From positions 17,670,001 through 17,734,000 of the forward strand of contig NC_135240.1 in the NCBI RefSeq assembly GCF_947623445.1: 64,000 nucleotides of DNA, given 5' to 3'. Below are positions 12,500 to 24,600 of this stretch, one piece after another. How positions within the stretch are numbered: position 1 is the stretch's first letter; every line of letters begins with the position of its first letter. A model generated the notes under the pieces. That model was not told the DNA's origin. It did not search any database and saw only the letters and a program-made list of their open reading frames with translations. The stretch is from Clavelina lepadiformis (Eukaryota > Chordata > Ascidiacea > Aplousobranchia > Clavelinidae). Made by a program: the position numbers and the translations under genes.

Positions 12500-13365
12500 C
12501 AATCACGTGATTTCATTTTTTAAAATACTCTTAATTTCTCTGTCTAAACTCTAAACCATTGTTATTATTATCAGCTTGTTTGATTGCTACTAATAAGTTA
12601 AGCCTTACAGAAAGTTTCTTTGGATTTATTCCGGTCACCCCACTTCCACTCTTAAAAGGCATCTCTATTCCTTCTAATAATTTTTTTAATTTCTCTCCTT
12701 TTTTTAAGTAGTAATTTTTTGTCAATCATATCTACACAATACCAGGCTTTTTTCTCTTTCCATCTAAACGTCTATTCATTCCTATAGTTCTATCTTTTTA
12801 TTCAGTTATGTAATTTGGTCCACCTTCTATAAGTTTAACAAAATCTAGTAAAAAGTTTTTTCTAACAGTAGCCTAATTGTTTTTCATCTTCACTGAAACA
12901 TTCTCAAAGTTTAAAGTATAAATTGATTTTGATTTCCCCATAGGGAAATCCGGCGCCGTCACAGGAGGTAATGGCTAGTAAAATAGCACTCGTTTGTAAA
13001 TGTTCAATAGGCTTTGCTCCTTTCAGTATGAGTTTGCGTTGTTATTCATCTGTTTTCTTTTGAGCTTTTTTGATCGATTTAGTAACAGGACTAAAGATTT
13101 TTGAAGCAGATTCTTGTAATTGTTACTTGGTTTGAATTTGATTTTGTAATGTTTTTTTTTAAATTTTTTGTGCTGAAGATATTCTTTTATAAGATTGTTT
13201 TTCTTTTTTAATTCTTATTCGTTTACAAAAGGCATATTTTATAGTACAGCATATAAATGCAAAGCATTTTCTATAAAAAAGATATTTATGCTTAGCTGTT
13301 TTATCTAATACCATAAAATCATATGGTTTTCCAGTTGATTCTTGATAAATTAATTTTAATTCATT
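12500..13365 (-). mobile_element. Polinton/Maverick-like fossil fragment (accessory gene region)
   Basis: The minus strand holds a short open frame (12531-12725) with Lys-rich sequence and the segment LSVRLNLLVAIKQADNNNN, a layout I associate with a small conserved Polinton protein. Neighbouring minus-strand sequence up to about 13365 looks like further decayed coding sequence of the same element. It is broken in several places. The assignment rests on pattern memory and on the inverted Polinton copy nearby. Confidence 0.4.
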
Positions 13366-13376
13366 TCTGGTTCTTC

Positions 13377-14205
13377 TCGACCTACGGGAGTTCCTTGACA
13401 GATTTTCCGGTCAATTCTACGCATAACTCGTCATACTTGGAAACCTTCGCTGCAGACACATCACCAAGGAGGTTACGACCGGATTTGAACGTCACTGCAA
13501 AGTCAGACACAACAATCGGTCCGCCAGGTGTGCGGAGCACCACGCAGAGTCTGAGATTTCTACCGCCAGCTTGTGAATGCTCGCGAACGGCCCAATCGAA
13601 ACTCTAACCGGAACGCCAATGAACTAGTTCAGGAACTGGTTCAGGACTTCCTCCATGAGGGAATAATGTCTCACTTCAATCTCTGCCCAAGCAGCTGGAC
13701 AGTGAGTCAAAATATGGGGAAGGGTTTGCTCGGCAAACCCACATCTGTTACACGTGCTAGGATGAGGCCCTCAGGAAAACCGACGCCGAAGTCCCTCGTC
13801 GGGAGGAGGTTGAGGTGAGCCTTACACACAAAAAAGTATGCCTGAGTGAACAGAGTCGATGGCCGTCTGATCCAGGCGTCAGACGTTTCGTAATGAGACT
13901 GAGACATCACACTTTTTCCCTGGTTGAGGTGCGATGTCCACTGCACCCTCCACCAACAGTTGGTTTTGTGGTGGAGTTGATGGATCAATTTGCGACGACT
14001 GTGGAGCAGGACTTCGAAACATCGGACATCGGCGAGTTTGAATACGCCTGATGGGAGTGCGCCCCAACGGAGGCCGAACCGGGAGCTCGTCGTGCGGACC
14101 TGGGTTCACATGCCTTGCCCCAGTCGAAACCCTTAGGGCGTTTGTTGAGGTCTCCAACTTTGCGACCACTCGGGTAGGCTGCCTTATCGCTGGCGCTGAC
14201 AGTTG
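13377..14205 (-). mobile_element. R2-like (REL-endonuclease) LINE, C-terminal fragment
   Basis: This GC-rich block contrasts sharply with its AT-rich surroundings. The minus strand encodes, in order, AYFFVCKAHLNLLPTRD, a CCHC-type knuckle (CGFAEQTLPHILTHC), and a restriction-like endonuclease segment (VLRTPGGPIVVSDFAV, then SKYDELCVELTGKS). The order knuckle then REL endonuclease defines the C-terminus of R2/NeSL-type non-LTR elements. The parts lie in different frames with stops between them (for example after the knuckle region), so the copy is dead. No reverse transcriptase core is present, so it is a truncated fragment. Its edges fall where Polinton-derived sequence of opposite orientations begins on each side. 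Confidence 0.75.
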
Positions 14206-15395
14206 GTGGTTATATATTAAAAAGAATTATGAAATAGCATTAATAAGTTCTGAATTCTTGTACTCTTGGCACAATATTACAACTAGTAGTAATAATTTGG
14301 TTTATATAGTCCCACAAGGCCTTCGCGAAAAAGGAAAGGAGTCTCAAATGATTAAAATACCACCAGGGAATAATAATCTTGAAAACCTCAATGATGAAAT
14401 AAGGTATTTAGTTAAAATGAAAGGTGATGATCAAAATGGTATTACCATTACTTCAAATCACAATTCATTAAAACCAAGGTTTAAACTTAAAAATAATTAT
14501 TCAATTGGATTTCGATATTCTAATTCAATAAACAGTGTTCCGGCAAAATAGTGAAACTATTGCAAATATTAACACTCTACAAATTCATTGTAGTTTAGTT
14601 GAAGCAAGTTATAAAAATGAAATATGATGCGATTTGTTAATTATTGTTAGTCCAAGTGTTCCTCTTGGATATTTAATTCAAGTTGAACCGAGACAAAATG
14701 TTTATGTGTCTATAAAAAATATTAGTCAAATTGACATTATTCGATTTTTAATCAAAGACCAAGATAGTAGTTTTGTTGTTATTTTAACACCTTCGTGAGG
14801 CATAATTATAGCCTATTGATTAACTATAAAAGATGACATCACAACGAGAAATTCGATTTCAAAGAATAAAATCGGGGGAAGTTTTCTTAAAAATGTACAT
14901 GATAAAGTTAAAAATGTTATTAGTGTTGGTGCAAAAATGCTCCACAAAGGACGCTCCGCGTTGAATAGAGTACTTACTGGTGTAAAATATGAGCTAAAAT
15001 GCAGCAATGAAAGCTGTAAAAAATGTAATTTCGAAGTAGGATTATTAGCACTTAAAATTCTGAAAGAGAATTTCAATGTAATTTTTCGCAAGAGAATATA
15101 AATTACTCACGTTTTTATATCAGTTTTCTAGATGCTGTGAATAAATATCAATATACAGACATTGGATATCAGCCATCAGTTGAAGATTTGGCAAAAGTTT
15201 ATCCAAATTATCATTTCGATGTTAACAGACACAATGATAAACTCAATAATAGCTCAGCTAATATTTAAATAAGATTTAATCTTATTGAAATTTTAGAAGT
15301 ATAGTAAACAATGCAGGTCGAGCTTTTTATGTTTATGCTGTTGTATTTTCTGACCAATATACTCAATTAGAAGTACTTTCAAGCAAATGAATATT
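14206..15395 (+). mobile_element. Polinton/Maverick-like fossil fragment (minor capsid and adjacent genes)
   Basis: Plus-strand coding remnants include YEIALISSEFLYSWHNI (about 14240), a segment ending in Pro-Leu-Gly-Tyr and Val-Tyr-Val-Ser-Ile (about 14665-14720), and YQYTDIGYQPSVEDLAKVYP (about 15150). I associate these with Polinton structural proteins of the penton-like class and a neighbour. The copy is broken in several places and lacks polymerase, integrase and terminal repeats. The degree of decay suggests an old insertion. Confidence 0.55.
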
Positions 15396-15435
15396 TAAGG
15401 AAATACGATAAACGAAAATGTTTAAGGACGTAAAA

Positions 15436-15479
15436 ATGAATAGTTGCGCTGTTGCATTAACTACAGCGCAACTATTCAT
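15436..15479. repeat. Perfect 17-bp hairpin
   Basis: ATGAATAGTTGCGCTGT is followed by a 10-nt spacer and its exact reverse complement. It lies just beyond the Polinton-like fragment. There is no T-run after it. It could be a small inverted-repeat remnant. Confidence 0.6.
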
Positions 15480-18400
15480 AACTAAGAGTATAGATTATTT
15501 TCAGGTCAAATGACTCTACAAGCGAAAGAAGCGTATCCTATCCTATGATAACACTTATATTTACTATTGCGAGACTTTTCAAGTATACGAGCAGATATGT
15601 CATGTTGCGATTTGCGTACTCATTTGAAGGTTACCCACCTGACATAACATAAGCAAAAATGCCAAAGCAAGATCTTCCTACAATTTTCTGCAAGATGATA
15701 TACCTTTCTCTCAAAGCATAAAGCTGTTTGCTGAACGGACATTCCAAGCACATATTTCTGTTTAATATTACTTTTTGCGACTATTTGTTATTGCACGAAA
15801 CTAAAACAACAAGTTTGGTTACTGGCTAAATGAGATAAGAATCTAACAGAATATACATTACCAGTCGATAAATTCAGTTGATATTTCATACAAGTTACAA
15901 ATCGTTAAACAGTTAATTATGAGATGTGTGGCGGCAAGCGAGTCGTTACAATCGAACTCTTCATTATATTTGGAGTACAGTTAAATTGGTCGCAATCAAG
16001 CTTTGAGAACTGCATAAAACCCAAAATTTCAGAACTACAAAAAGTAACTCAATTTCCCTTTCAAGATTAATCGCCAGGGAGGAGGACATTCATGGGAGTA
16101 TAAAATAATGACGCTTTTGTTAGCCAATGAGAGCAAGCAATAGCCATGTCGTCACACCAACCATGCCTTTAATTGTACAGTACTATATGTTTATTATGTG
16201 CAGTTTTGTATATTTTTGTCAACCTGGGTGACGCAACACTAGAACCAACAAAGATAGAGATTTTGACAGTCAGAGTGAAAATTAAACTGAATCAATCGAA
16301 TGTAATCAAATAGAATATAGCGTAGTGGACAATCGTTTTTATTACCACAAGGCAAGAATGTGCCAGTTATCACTTCATAATTTTGAATGTTTGTTGTGAC
16401 AGAAATACTATTGAATAAAGCTTTTGTATAGGTTACTGCTGCTGGTTCTACATTATTTTATTGCAGCAACGTTGGTTGTCAATGTGAAAGCGCATTTTAC
16501 ATTTTTTACACTGGAAAGACTAGTTGTTTTCCAAAGATGAGATCGAGGCTTGAAGAACAATCTATACACGAGTGCGGCAACAACAACAGTTTTCCCCAAC
16601 TATAGAGTACTAAGTATAAAAATGATATGTAAAACGGTGCTATGTGCGTTGTAACTTACAAATACCACAATACTGTAGTACTGTATGTAGGCAATAGCAT
16701 TGTTTTTGTATTGGGAATATACGCAAGCAATCTGTTCACGTGCTAACCGCATACAATCGTGTCATTTCCTGTCTTCTACAAAAATGCAACGTGCATAACA
16801 AATATTTTAGCTCATCACGCCCGATACATTTGTATGTAAGCAAGTGATTTGAATTCCGGCTTGCAGGCAAACTACTGTTTTCCGGTTAATCAAGTGTAGG
16901 CTAGATATGTTATGTACGGCAATTCAAGACCGTAAACTTTATCAAAAACGTTGTTCTTAATTAGCCTATAACGTTAGCGTTGATAAAAGATTGCTTCTAC
17001 AGAATACTTCCGGCTTGATTTGGGCGCCACTGTAAAACGCTTTTGGAAAACTACTGAGGACATGAGGAGGACGTGCCATATCTAGGGGGAAGTAAGGTAA
17101 TCGAAACACTTAGTCAAGTGGTCTAAAACGAAATATTCATAAGCAGTGTTGCATTTGTCTGGAGCTGCTTGTAACATAGTGTCGAACCTAGCAATCTATG
17201 AAATAAAGCTGGGAAAGTAAAAGGCGGCAGTTTAAGACATGAAGGTACTAGGTTAGGCTGTCCGCAAATTTAGTACTGCTTATTACTCATTAGTGCAGAA
17301 AGGCAAAACTACTTTTTCGAACTCATTTTGTCTTGTAAGTTATTACATAATGTCTAATAGTAAAATAAATTCAGGATATAGTTTGGCATTCTAAAGGTTG
17401 ACTTTATTTATATTTTTCTACACGAGATTTCGCAAGCATTAAGCTCGCTTCTTCAGTTATACTGCGAAACCGCCAATGTGATTTGATAATGTCTAATGAA
17501 TTACATTATTTTACACTTGATTGAAAATTGAACTTGGCCACTAGTGCAAAACTGTCATTGCCAAATCTAACGCCGTAATCCTATTTCTATCCTATAGCCT
17601 ACAATCTACGCATATTTAACTGTAAATAAGCAATACCGTTATGCTTTAGTGAGGTGTTTCCAGTAGCTTGCTGAACCTGGGAGTACCATGCAAGTTGGTG
17701 AATAGTAGCCTATCATATAACCATAGCCGCATTAACTGTATCTGTGTAAGTTTGGAAGTAGGCAATTAACACTTATAAACATATTTTAATACACATGTTA
17801 CCTATAATAACATGTTATTGAAAGGTTTTGTGGCGGTAATAACCAGCGCCATACTCCAGTCACCATGCTCATTTCAGAAGTAAAAAGAATAAGGGAAAAT
17901 TGTGTCGAACCTCCATGTGCATTGATCTCCTCCTGCTTTGACAAAATTTTCATATAGTTTCATGCTCAAACGCTCATGTGATTTAATTTTGCCAAGACGA
18001 AGAAAAAGTTGTGTTCTGCAAACCTCTGAGGTATTGGGCACTCGATAGCAACAAAGAAATGAAGGGTGTAAGATCTTGGGGGCCACATAGCAAAATTTAG
18101 GAAGCCATTAGCTGAAACGAAATGCACAATCAAACCTTGGCCGGTTTGTTTTTTCGAAGAAAATAAAAATTTTATGCATTTTAGACCATGTAAATTCCCG
18201 GGGAGCATTTTGCCGGATCCCCCCCCTAACATGCATTGCTATGTCTACCGTTATTTTCGGGCCCCCAAACTTAAGTCGCGACATACCTCACTTCGGGTCC
18301 CCCCCCAAAAAAAACTGAGGCCACATCTGCTACTGTACAATAATTTATAACTTTTTCATAAATGAAAATACTAATGCACATGGGAGAATTAGTTTACTTT

Positions 18401-18565
18401 GTTTTATCACAGTCTTATTAACCGATTCTTGTCGCAGGATAAATTAGCGAGATATAATAAGAAGATATAAATGGTACCTTTAACGTGATCATTTGCTTTT
18501 GATTTTTCCTGCATGTTGGTTGGACTGGAGTGAAACGTTTGGCACTTTGTAATTTTCAATGTCAG
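15480..18565. other. Intergenic, no recognised gene
   Basis: No recognisable coding region was found on either strand. Contents are AT-rich unique-looking sequence, one dispersed repeat (17373-17458), and C-rich runs near 18220-18310. Upstream exons of the RhoGEF-like gene could lie here, but I could not identify one. Confidence 0.45.
17373..17458 (-). repeat. Dispersed repeat with GAAGAAGC-stem-GCGAAA core (copy 2)
   Basis: Same family and orientation as 11747-11825. The minus strand reads CTGAAGAAGCGAGC, then TTAA, then TGCTTGCGAAA, with the same tail. The leading CTGAAGA differs by one base from the CTGATGA of a hammerhead ribozyme core, and GAAA follows the stem as it does in hammerheads. 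Confidence 0.45.
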
Positions 18566-18675
18566 TTATGATGAATGAAAATTTTTCCAATCAATTTAAA
18601 ATTCGTTCATCCATTATCAAAGCTATTGTTGACAACGAAGAGCAATATGTGGAAACATTGAAGTTTATTGCCAAG
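18566..18675 (+). CDS. RhoGEF-like exon A (DH CR1)
   Basis: It opens after TTTTCAATGTCAG and ends at AAG before GTAAAA, in phase 0. It encodes MMNENFSNQFKIRSS followed by the DH first helix IIKAIVDNEEQYVETLKFIA. The first codon could be initiator Met (18569) or an internal Met. Confidence 0.7.
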
Positions 18676-21600
18676 GTAAAAAAATCTCTAATAGGTAATT
18701 GTGTCGTTTAATCTAAAGTTTCAACACGTCTTCTCTAGACAGTTGAACTTGACATTTAGAAATTCTATTGGTCAGCTTCTCAAAGCAAAAGTCCCTCGCT
18801 TTCAAACAAAATTAGCCGTTATAGTAACTTAATCACACGCTTAGATCACAACGCTCTAGAATTAAGACTGAATGAAATCCATGAAAGCCAAGTACTAATC
18901 TTAATTGCATCTGACAGCATTTATTGTCAAACTGTCAAATCTACGTTTTTCTTGGGAAAGTTTTCTTTAACAGAATGCTATAAATTCAAATTTTCCCGGT
19001 CCATAGAGGTAGAGGAGTACGGTGTACAGTGAGTCATTACTGATTACTGAGTCATTACTTCCGTATTTATTCGAAATGTTATCGTACAAGCATCAATTTT
19101 CCTGGTGTTATTGCAGCTCACCTAAACTCTGTTTAGTTTTATGGAGAGATTTTCAACTTTTTGTATTACAATATTTTACTTTAAAAATAAAAAAAAATTG
19201 ACTCACTATATGGACAGCGGTACACTGTGAATATGGCATTAAAGAAACATACCTCTAGTCTTAAAAATAAGCAGCTAACTGTTTATTGGATTGACTTGGA
19301 AGAATATTTATAAAGAACAAATTGCTTTAATTACACGAGACAAATCGTATCGCAACGTATATTATCTACAGCAATAATATTTACAAAAAGAAATAAAAAC
19401 AGTATAACCGAAAGAATCCAAAGTTTAAGTGAAAGAAAAGTTTCGAAAGAAATTGTCATTTCAGATCTGTAAGAATTGTTTGTGTTATGACAAGTCAATT
19501 GGAAAGGATAATTGCTCCCAGTTCCTGATTCACTGAGGCATGATTCACTGTGTACCACTAACCGCCTTAAAGCAAATCGAAATGAAACAGGTCTATCTGA
19601 AAGAATTTTGTTTCAGGTTTAATTTGCATTTATCTATACCTATAACTATAAATTTTTATACACACACATTTTCATAAAAGTTTATCTATGTACCAACAAC
19701 CAATCAAAAAAAATTACCATTTTTAAATGTTTTTTACTAGCGGAAGTATTAAAATCTTTTAGGAACGAAAGCCCTTTGCGTCGTCTCTAATTTTTATTAT
19801 AAAAAGAAAGCTTTCACATTGTCACGTTACAGTGGTTAGGACAAAATTATATCGAGTGATTTACTGTACCCCGGTCTGCCCATTTTTCAAAAGTATACAG
19901 CTATTTTGGAGAGCCTCAGCACGTGGCATTTATGAATACGATCCGGCATCATACAATCGACAAAACTTAAAAATTAACTCATGTATAAGGCCTGGCCAAA
20001 TTCATTTCAGAATAGCTGAAACTGTAAAACTGAGCCATCCAAATTGTAGTCATATAGGTTATGAGCAATTTTTATCGACTTTTCTTTTTTTGCAAAGGTG
20101 ATGAAAACTGATCTAGAAAATTGTGCAGAAAAGATCGAGTATGAAGTTAATGACGGTCATGTTCGCGCTGTTTTTGGAAATATAACAGACCTGCTGGAAG
20201 TGCATGGAGCACGTTTGAACGCCTTGCGCAATGAAATCCAAGTGGTTGAAAAACAAGCTGTGAATGAAGATGTGGTTATCTTTGGAGGAAACAGCAATAT
20301 AGGAGAATTTTTTGTAAAATCAGTACGTGAATTTTTGATACCGATAGAAACAATCCTTTATAGTGAGAATACGCTATATAAAATATATAGGCCTAATAGA
20401 ATACGCTTATAAACATGTAGACCTGTTGCATGTGGTGTTGATTTGAACAGACGGGTCGTTGTGTTTGTTGAGTTATCACTGGTCTGTGGTCTTTGCACAG
20501 AATTGTAGTGGTCGAATCAATAAAAATTGCATGGTCGTCTTGAGGTGTCACGATGTAGGCGCTTTCTACTGTGATATACATTTTTCTAGTACACTTGAAA
20601 ACTTATGTTACTGATTTGATCGCAGAGGACCACTTTCTCATTGTATGAAGTATATTGCTCCAATTACAACAGAGCTGAAAATGTTACAAAAGACTTGCTG
20701 GAAATGCCGAGTTTGGAAAGCGTATTTGAGGTAAATACCCGTATGAACTGAACAGTAATATACTTTATTATATTTAACGGCATGTGAAACTCAACCTGTC
20801 TTTAGCAACGTATGCCAAACAATGGTTTTAAAGAAGTCAAAAAAAGAAATCAATACGCCTTTAAAACAGCACTGGAAAATTTAACTTTGCATTTCATTCA
20901 AGCTAAAGTCGTTACATAAATATCAATTCGCCGCCGAAAGCGTTGTGATAACAGTGTCTTCATAGGAGACGTCATTCCAAAGACGAAGGATGGAGAATAG
21001 CCAAAGTACTGGAGAATTAAAACATACATTGCTAGAATACCAAATTGATTCAAACATTAATGGATTTGGTTTTGGTGACTTATAGTATTTCGAGGGCATT
21101 TGAATCGTTTCATTCTTTCACTGACTTTTTACAAACTTTGTTTTCCGGTGTTTGCCAAAGTGTACAGTAGTGTTTCATGACCAAACACCTTAGGCCTGTT
21201 GAAGTTTAAGTAGAGTTATAGCCTATACGCTGTTAGCCCGCTGTTTAGTAAGAGAACATATGTTTAATGCTTAGGATGTTAAAGTTGAACAAATTATGTT
21301 ACAGTTTGAACAGCTAAAGTTTATACTCTAAACGCAAGGCGTGATTTAGAAGAAAAAAAATCTTGTGCGCAGCTGTAAGTTTTTAAGGTTTAAACGTACG
21401 GCCCACTCTTATGTTGTGATTTTTTCTGGTGATGTGTTCATATCCTAAACATGGTTAGGTTTTGCACGAATTTTGTTTGAGATGCATAAATTACAGCAAT
21501 TACACTCGGAAATGGCTAAACCATTTTCACTGAATAACTCGCTATGAAATCGTTGCCTGTCTACTGAATAGGATTTGACGTTACGAGTTTGCTTTTCTGG

Positions 21601-24600
21601 GTGGTTGTATTTGCAAATTTATACAATTGGTGCACATCAACAAAATTCAACGATAAAATTGATGGGCTGTTCTTTTGGAGTGTCCCTCATGATGCTTTCT
21701 ATACAAGAAAATTTAGGGTTTTAAAGACTGGCAAAGAGTCAAAATTAGGCCATCTAAGTTACAGTTAGTCAAATCTGATGTTAAAAATTACGAATTAGGC
21801 TACTGGCGAAAATCACACTGTATCATACAGTACTTTGATTACACTCTAAAAAAGAAAGATTCAATTTGTCGAACCTTTTTCAAGATTGATCGAAAAAGTG
21901 AATCTTTTGACCAATGATTGAATCGATTTTGAAACTGTTCTCTTTTCTTCGATGGCTTCGAACAGAGAGTTTCTAATTCTTTTAAAGCTATAAGCACCAT
22001 AGTCCATATAGCCTACTTAAAAAGTCTCTGCTAGTAGCCTCAGCTTATTTTAATTCTTAACTTACTGAAAGAGATCATTAGCTTGCCAAGCGGAAGACGT
22101 CACATGCTTGATTCTACACTCTTCATCGTCGACAACGATTTCAAATAAATATTCTGCAGTAAGTGCTGGTGTAGACGACATGTTAGCAACTGATAGGCTA
22201 CACACGTTTGAATCGTCAAAAACTCAAAACAACGAAAACAGCAACTTCCCTTTATAGTAATCGACATCATAACTACAAAAACGATGAACGAACCCTGCGA
22301 ATGTCTAAAACAGTGGTTCTCAACCTTCTGATCTTGGCGAACCCCTTTTGATGCTGTCAAAGCAGTTGGCGGACCCCTGAAGTTTAAGCAAACTAAGGGT
22401 TCTGAGACTGCACTTAAATGTTTCTTTGCTTAGTTTTACTTAATAGTCTTGGTGCACAACTGCGCTATTCATTCAAAATAACATCAAACTAAGCGGATAT
22501 TTTTACTTAAAATCACTGTATCCAGCTGTCTTCTCGTATAATCCGCAATCTAGTGCATCACAATAGGCCTTCCCTGCGGGTGATAAATCTCAATAAGCTT
22601 TTGTATTGTCCCATCACAATAGGCAATTAAGCAAATGTTCAAGCCTATTTCAAACAGCAATGATAAACAGCAAAAACTTTTTAAAAACTCGTACTTTATG
22701 TTGCAAATTTCGAAGTTCTCACGGACCCCCTGAAAACGTTTCGCGGACCCTTGGGGGTCCGCGGACCCCCGGTTGAGAACCACTGGTCTAAAACTTTTCA
22801 CCAATCGCTACTACTAGCGAAGTTATGGGAGTATACGCAACCATGCGTGACTCGGGCGAAACAAAACTTTCTCTTCTCACAGAAAAGAAATAAAGAGGAG
22901 GAGGAGGTAGTTTCCCATGACCTTCTTAATATCGTGTCTTGGATGCCTTCGAATCTTTGGAAAACTTTCACTTTCGTTTTTCAAAGATTCGAAGTGATGA
23001 GATCGCGCACAAAACGGTCGGATTGGTTGTTTTAAATTTACGTCATCAGTTGGTACAAAACGCACATGGTTTTGAACCAGTTGAAATAAAATGACTGTGG
23101 AGAGATGTCTGTAAGACTCCACTTGGTCGGCAATAAGGCAGCGCGCGAGTAAGCTAGCCTGGCAATTGGACAGACCTGCTTGTATAGGCTATAGCACTCC
23201 TAGTTGTTTGTGAATATAACTGCGTAGGGCCAAAGTGATGTTCATACTAGATAGATTTTTGTTTTAGGCCAAGTGAATTAGCCTTACCCTTGGCCAGGAG
23301 TCCGCAAATACTTTTTGGCGCGGCCCTTAAAAATAACTATAAATTCTCGCGACCCAAGCATTTTGTGAGCATATAATTTTGGGTGAGGTAGCCAATATGC
23401 AAAGATATTTTCATAGTACTGTAAAATCCTTTAAGTCACACGTGGTGGGTAGAATGCAATGATTGCGACCGCTCGTGTCAGGTTAAATGCACCAACTTGA
23501 TACCAATCTCACCCAACATGAAGTCAAAAAGCTCACTTACCTCTGTGATAATTCTGATTGATTGCATATCTGAATGCTAATTTTCCGATGGCAGTTTGAA
23601 TTTTTGTGCCAGTTGCCATTCTTTCTGTTATTTTCAAGGCGTTTGCTTTCTATATTGTAATTGCTTTGAATCGTGATATTTAACTCATTCGTTGTGAACA
23701 TGAACATGATTAGATAGGTACACTTTCAGCTAAAGGTCTTAGCAAGAGTAATATAGTTCTCTGAACTACTAAAATTGACCAAGGTAATCAAATTTTTGCT
23801 GCTGTCAATTTTTATATGTATCCTGGACATGTGGTAGAAATTACATACAATGTAAAATTCCGCTTTTCTAGCAAAAATAAAAAACGCCTTCTCAAGCTGA
23901 GTAGCGTCTGTGATCGTGGTATAGGACTGATCACAAAAACTCCATTTCATCAAATTTGACATTGATCCCAAAACTTCTGAACCTTGATTCGAATTGCAAC
24001 CTTCTTTGAAACCCAATAAAGATGTTAGTGCAAGAACGCCAAGCTAAGGTAAATAGACAGGTGATTGTTAGTGAATTGGCAATGCTCAACGCACCCGAAC
24101 AAGTTTTTTTGCAATCTTTCGCCGACACAGTTTTCAAATTACAATCTTTACTCAGAAGATGAAATTTCTGTAGAAAATAACTTGGCAACTCATCGTTCCT
24201 CTGGTTTCTTAATTATTGCTAGAAAGTACATTGCAAATATGACATTTGGCCACTTTATATTTACGCTTATATACATATATACGAAGAGTCATAAAGTATA
24301 GTTGTATGTTATCGTATTTAGTTGTACATCGTCTGTCCCGTTTATTTGACACGTGCTTCGTTTTTGTTAACATCTATACTCACTGCGTCTGTTTGCGGAC
24401 CAGTGCGACTAACTTGATGTTTTTGGCCCGCAGTAAAATCGCAGTGAAAATTGCTAATTATATGAAATGTAGTTGCTGTTATTTAAACTTTTATTATTAC
24501 TAAGTGTAGGTAGGTACCATCCTCCACCCAAGTGTGACTTATTGCAAGTTAATGCACAAGCAAACTTGAAATTGGAAAGTTTCCAAAAAAGTGCACTTAA

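Noticed and set aside
23297-24406. hAT-like element with GTCCGCAAA inverted ends
   Set aside because: Short inverted words exist, but no 8-bp target duplication was found and the right end lies inside another dispersed repeat.
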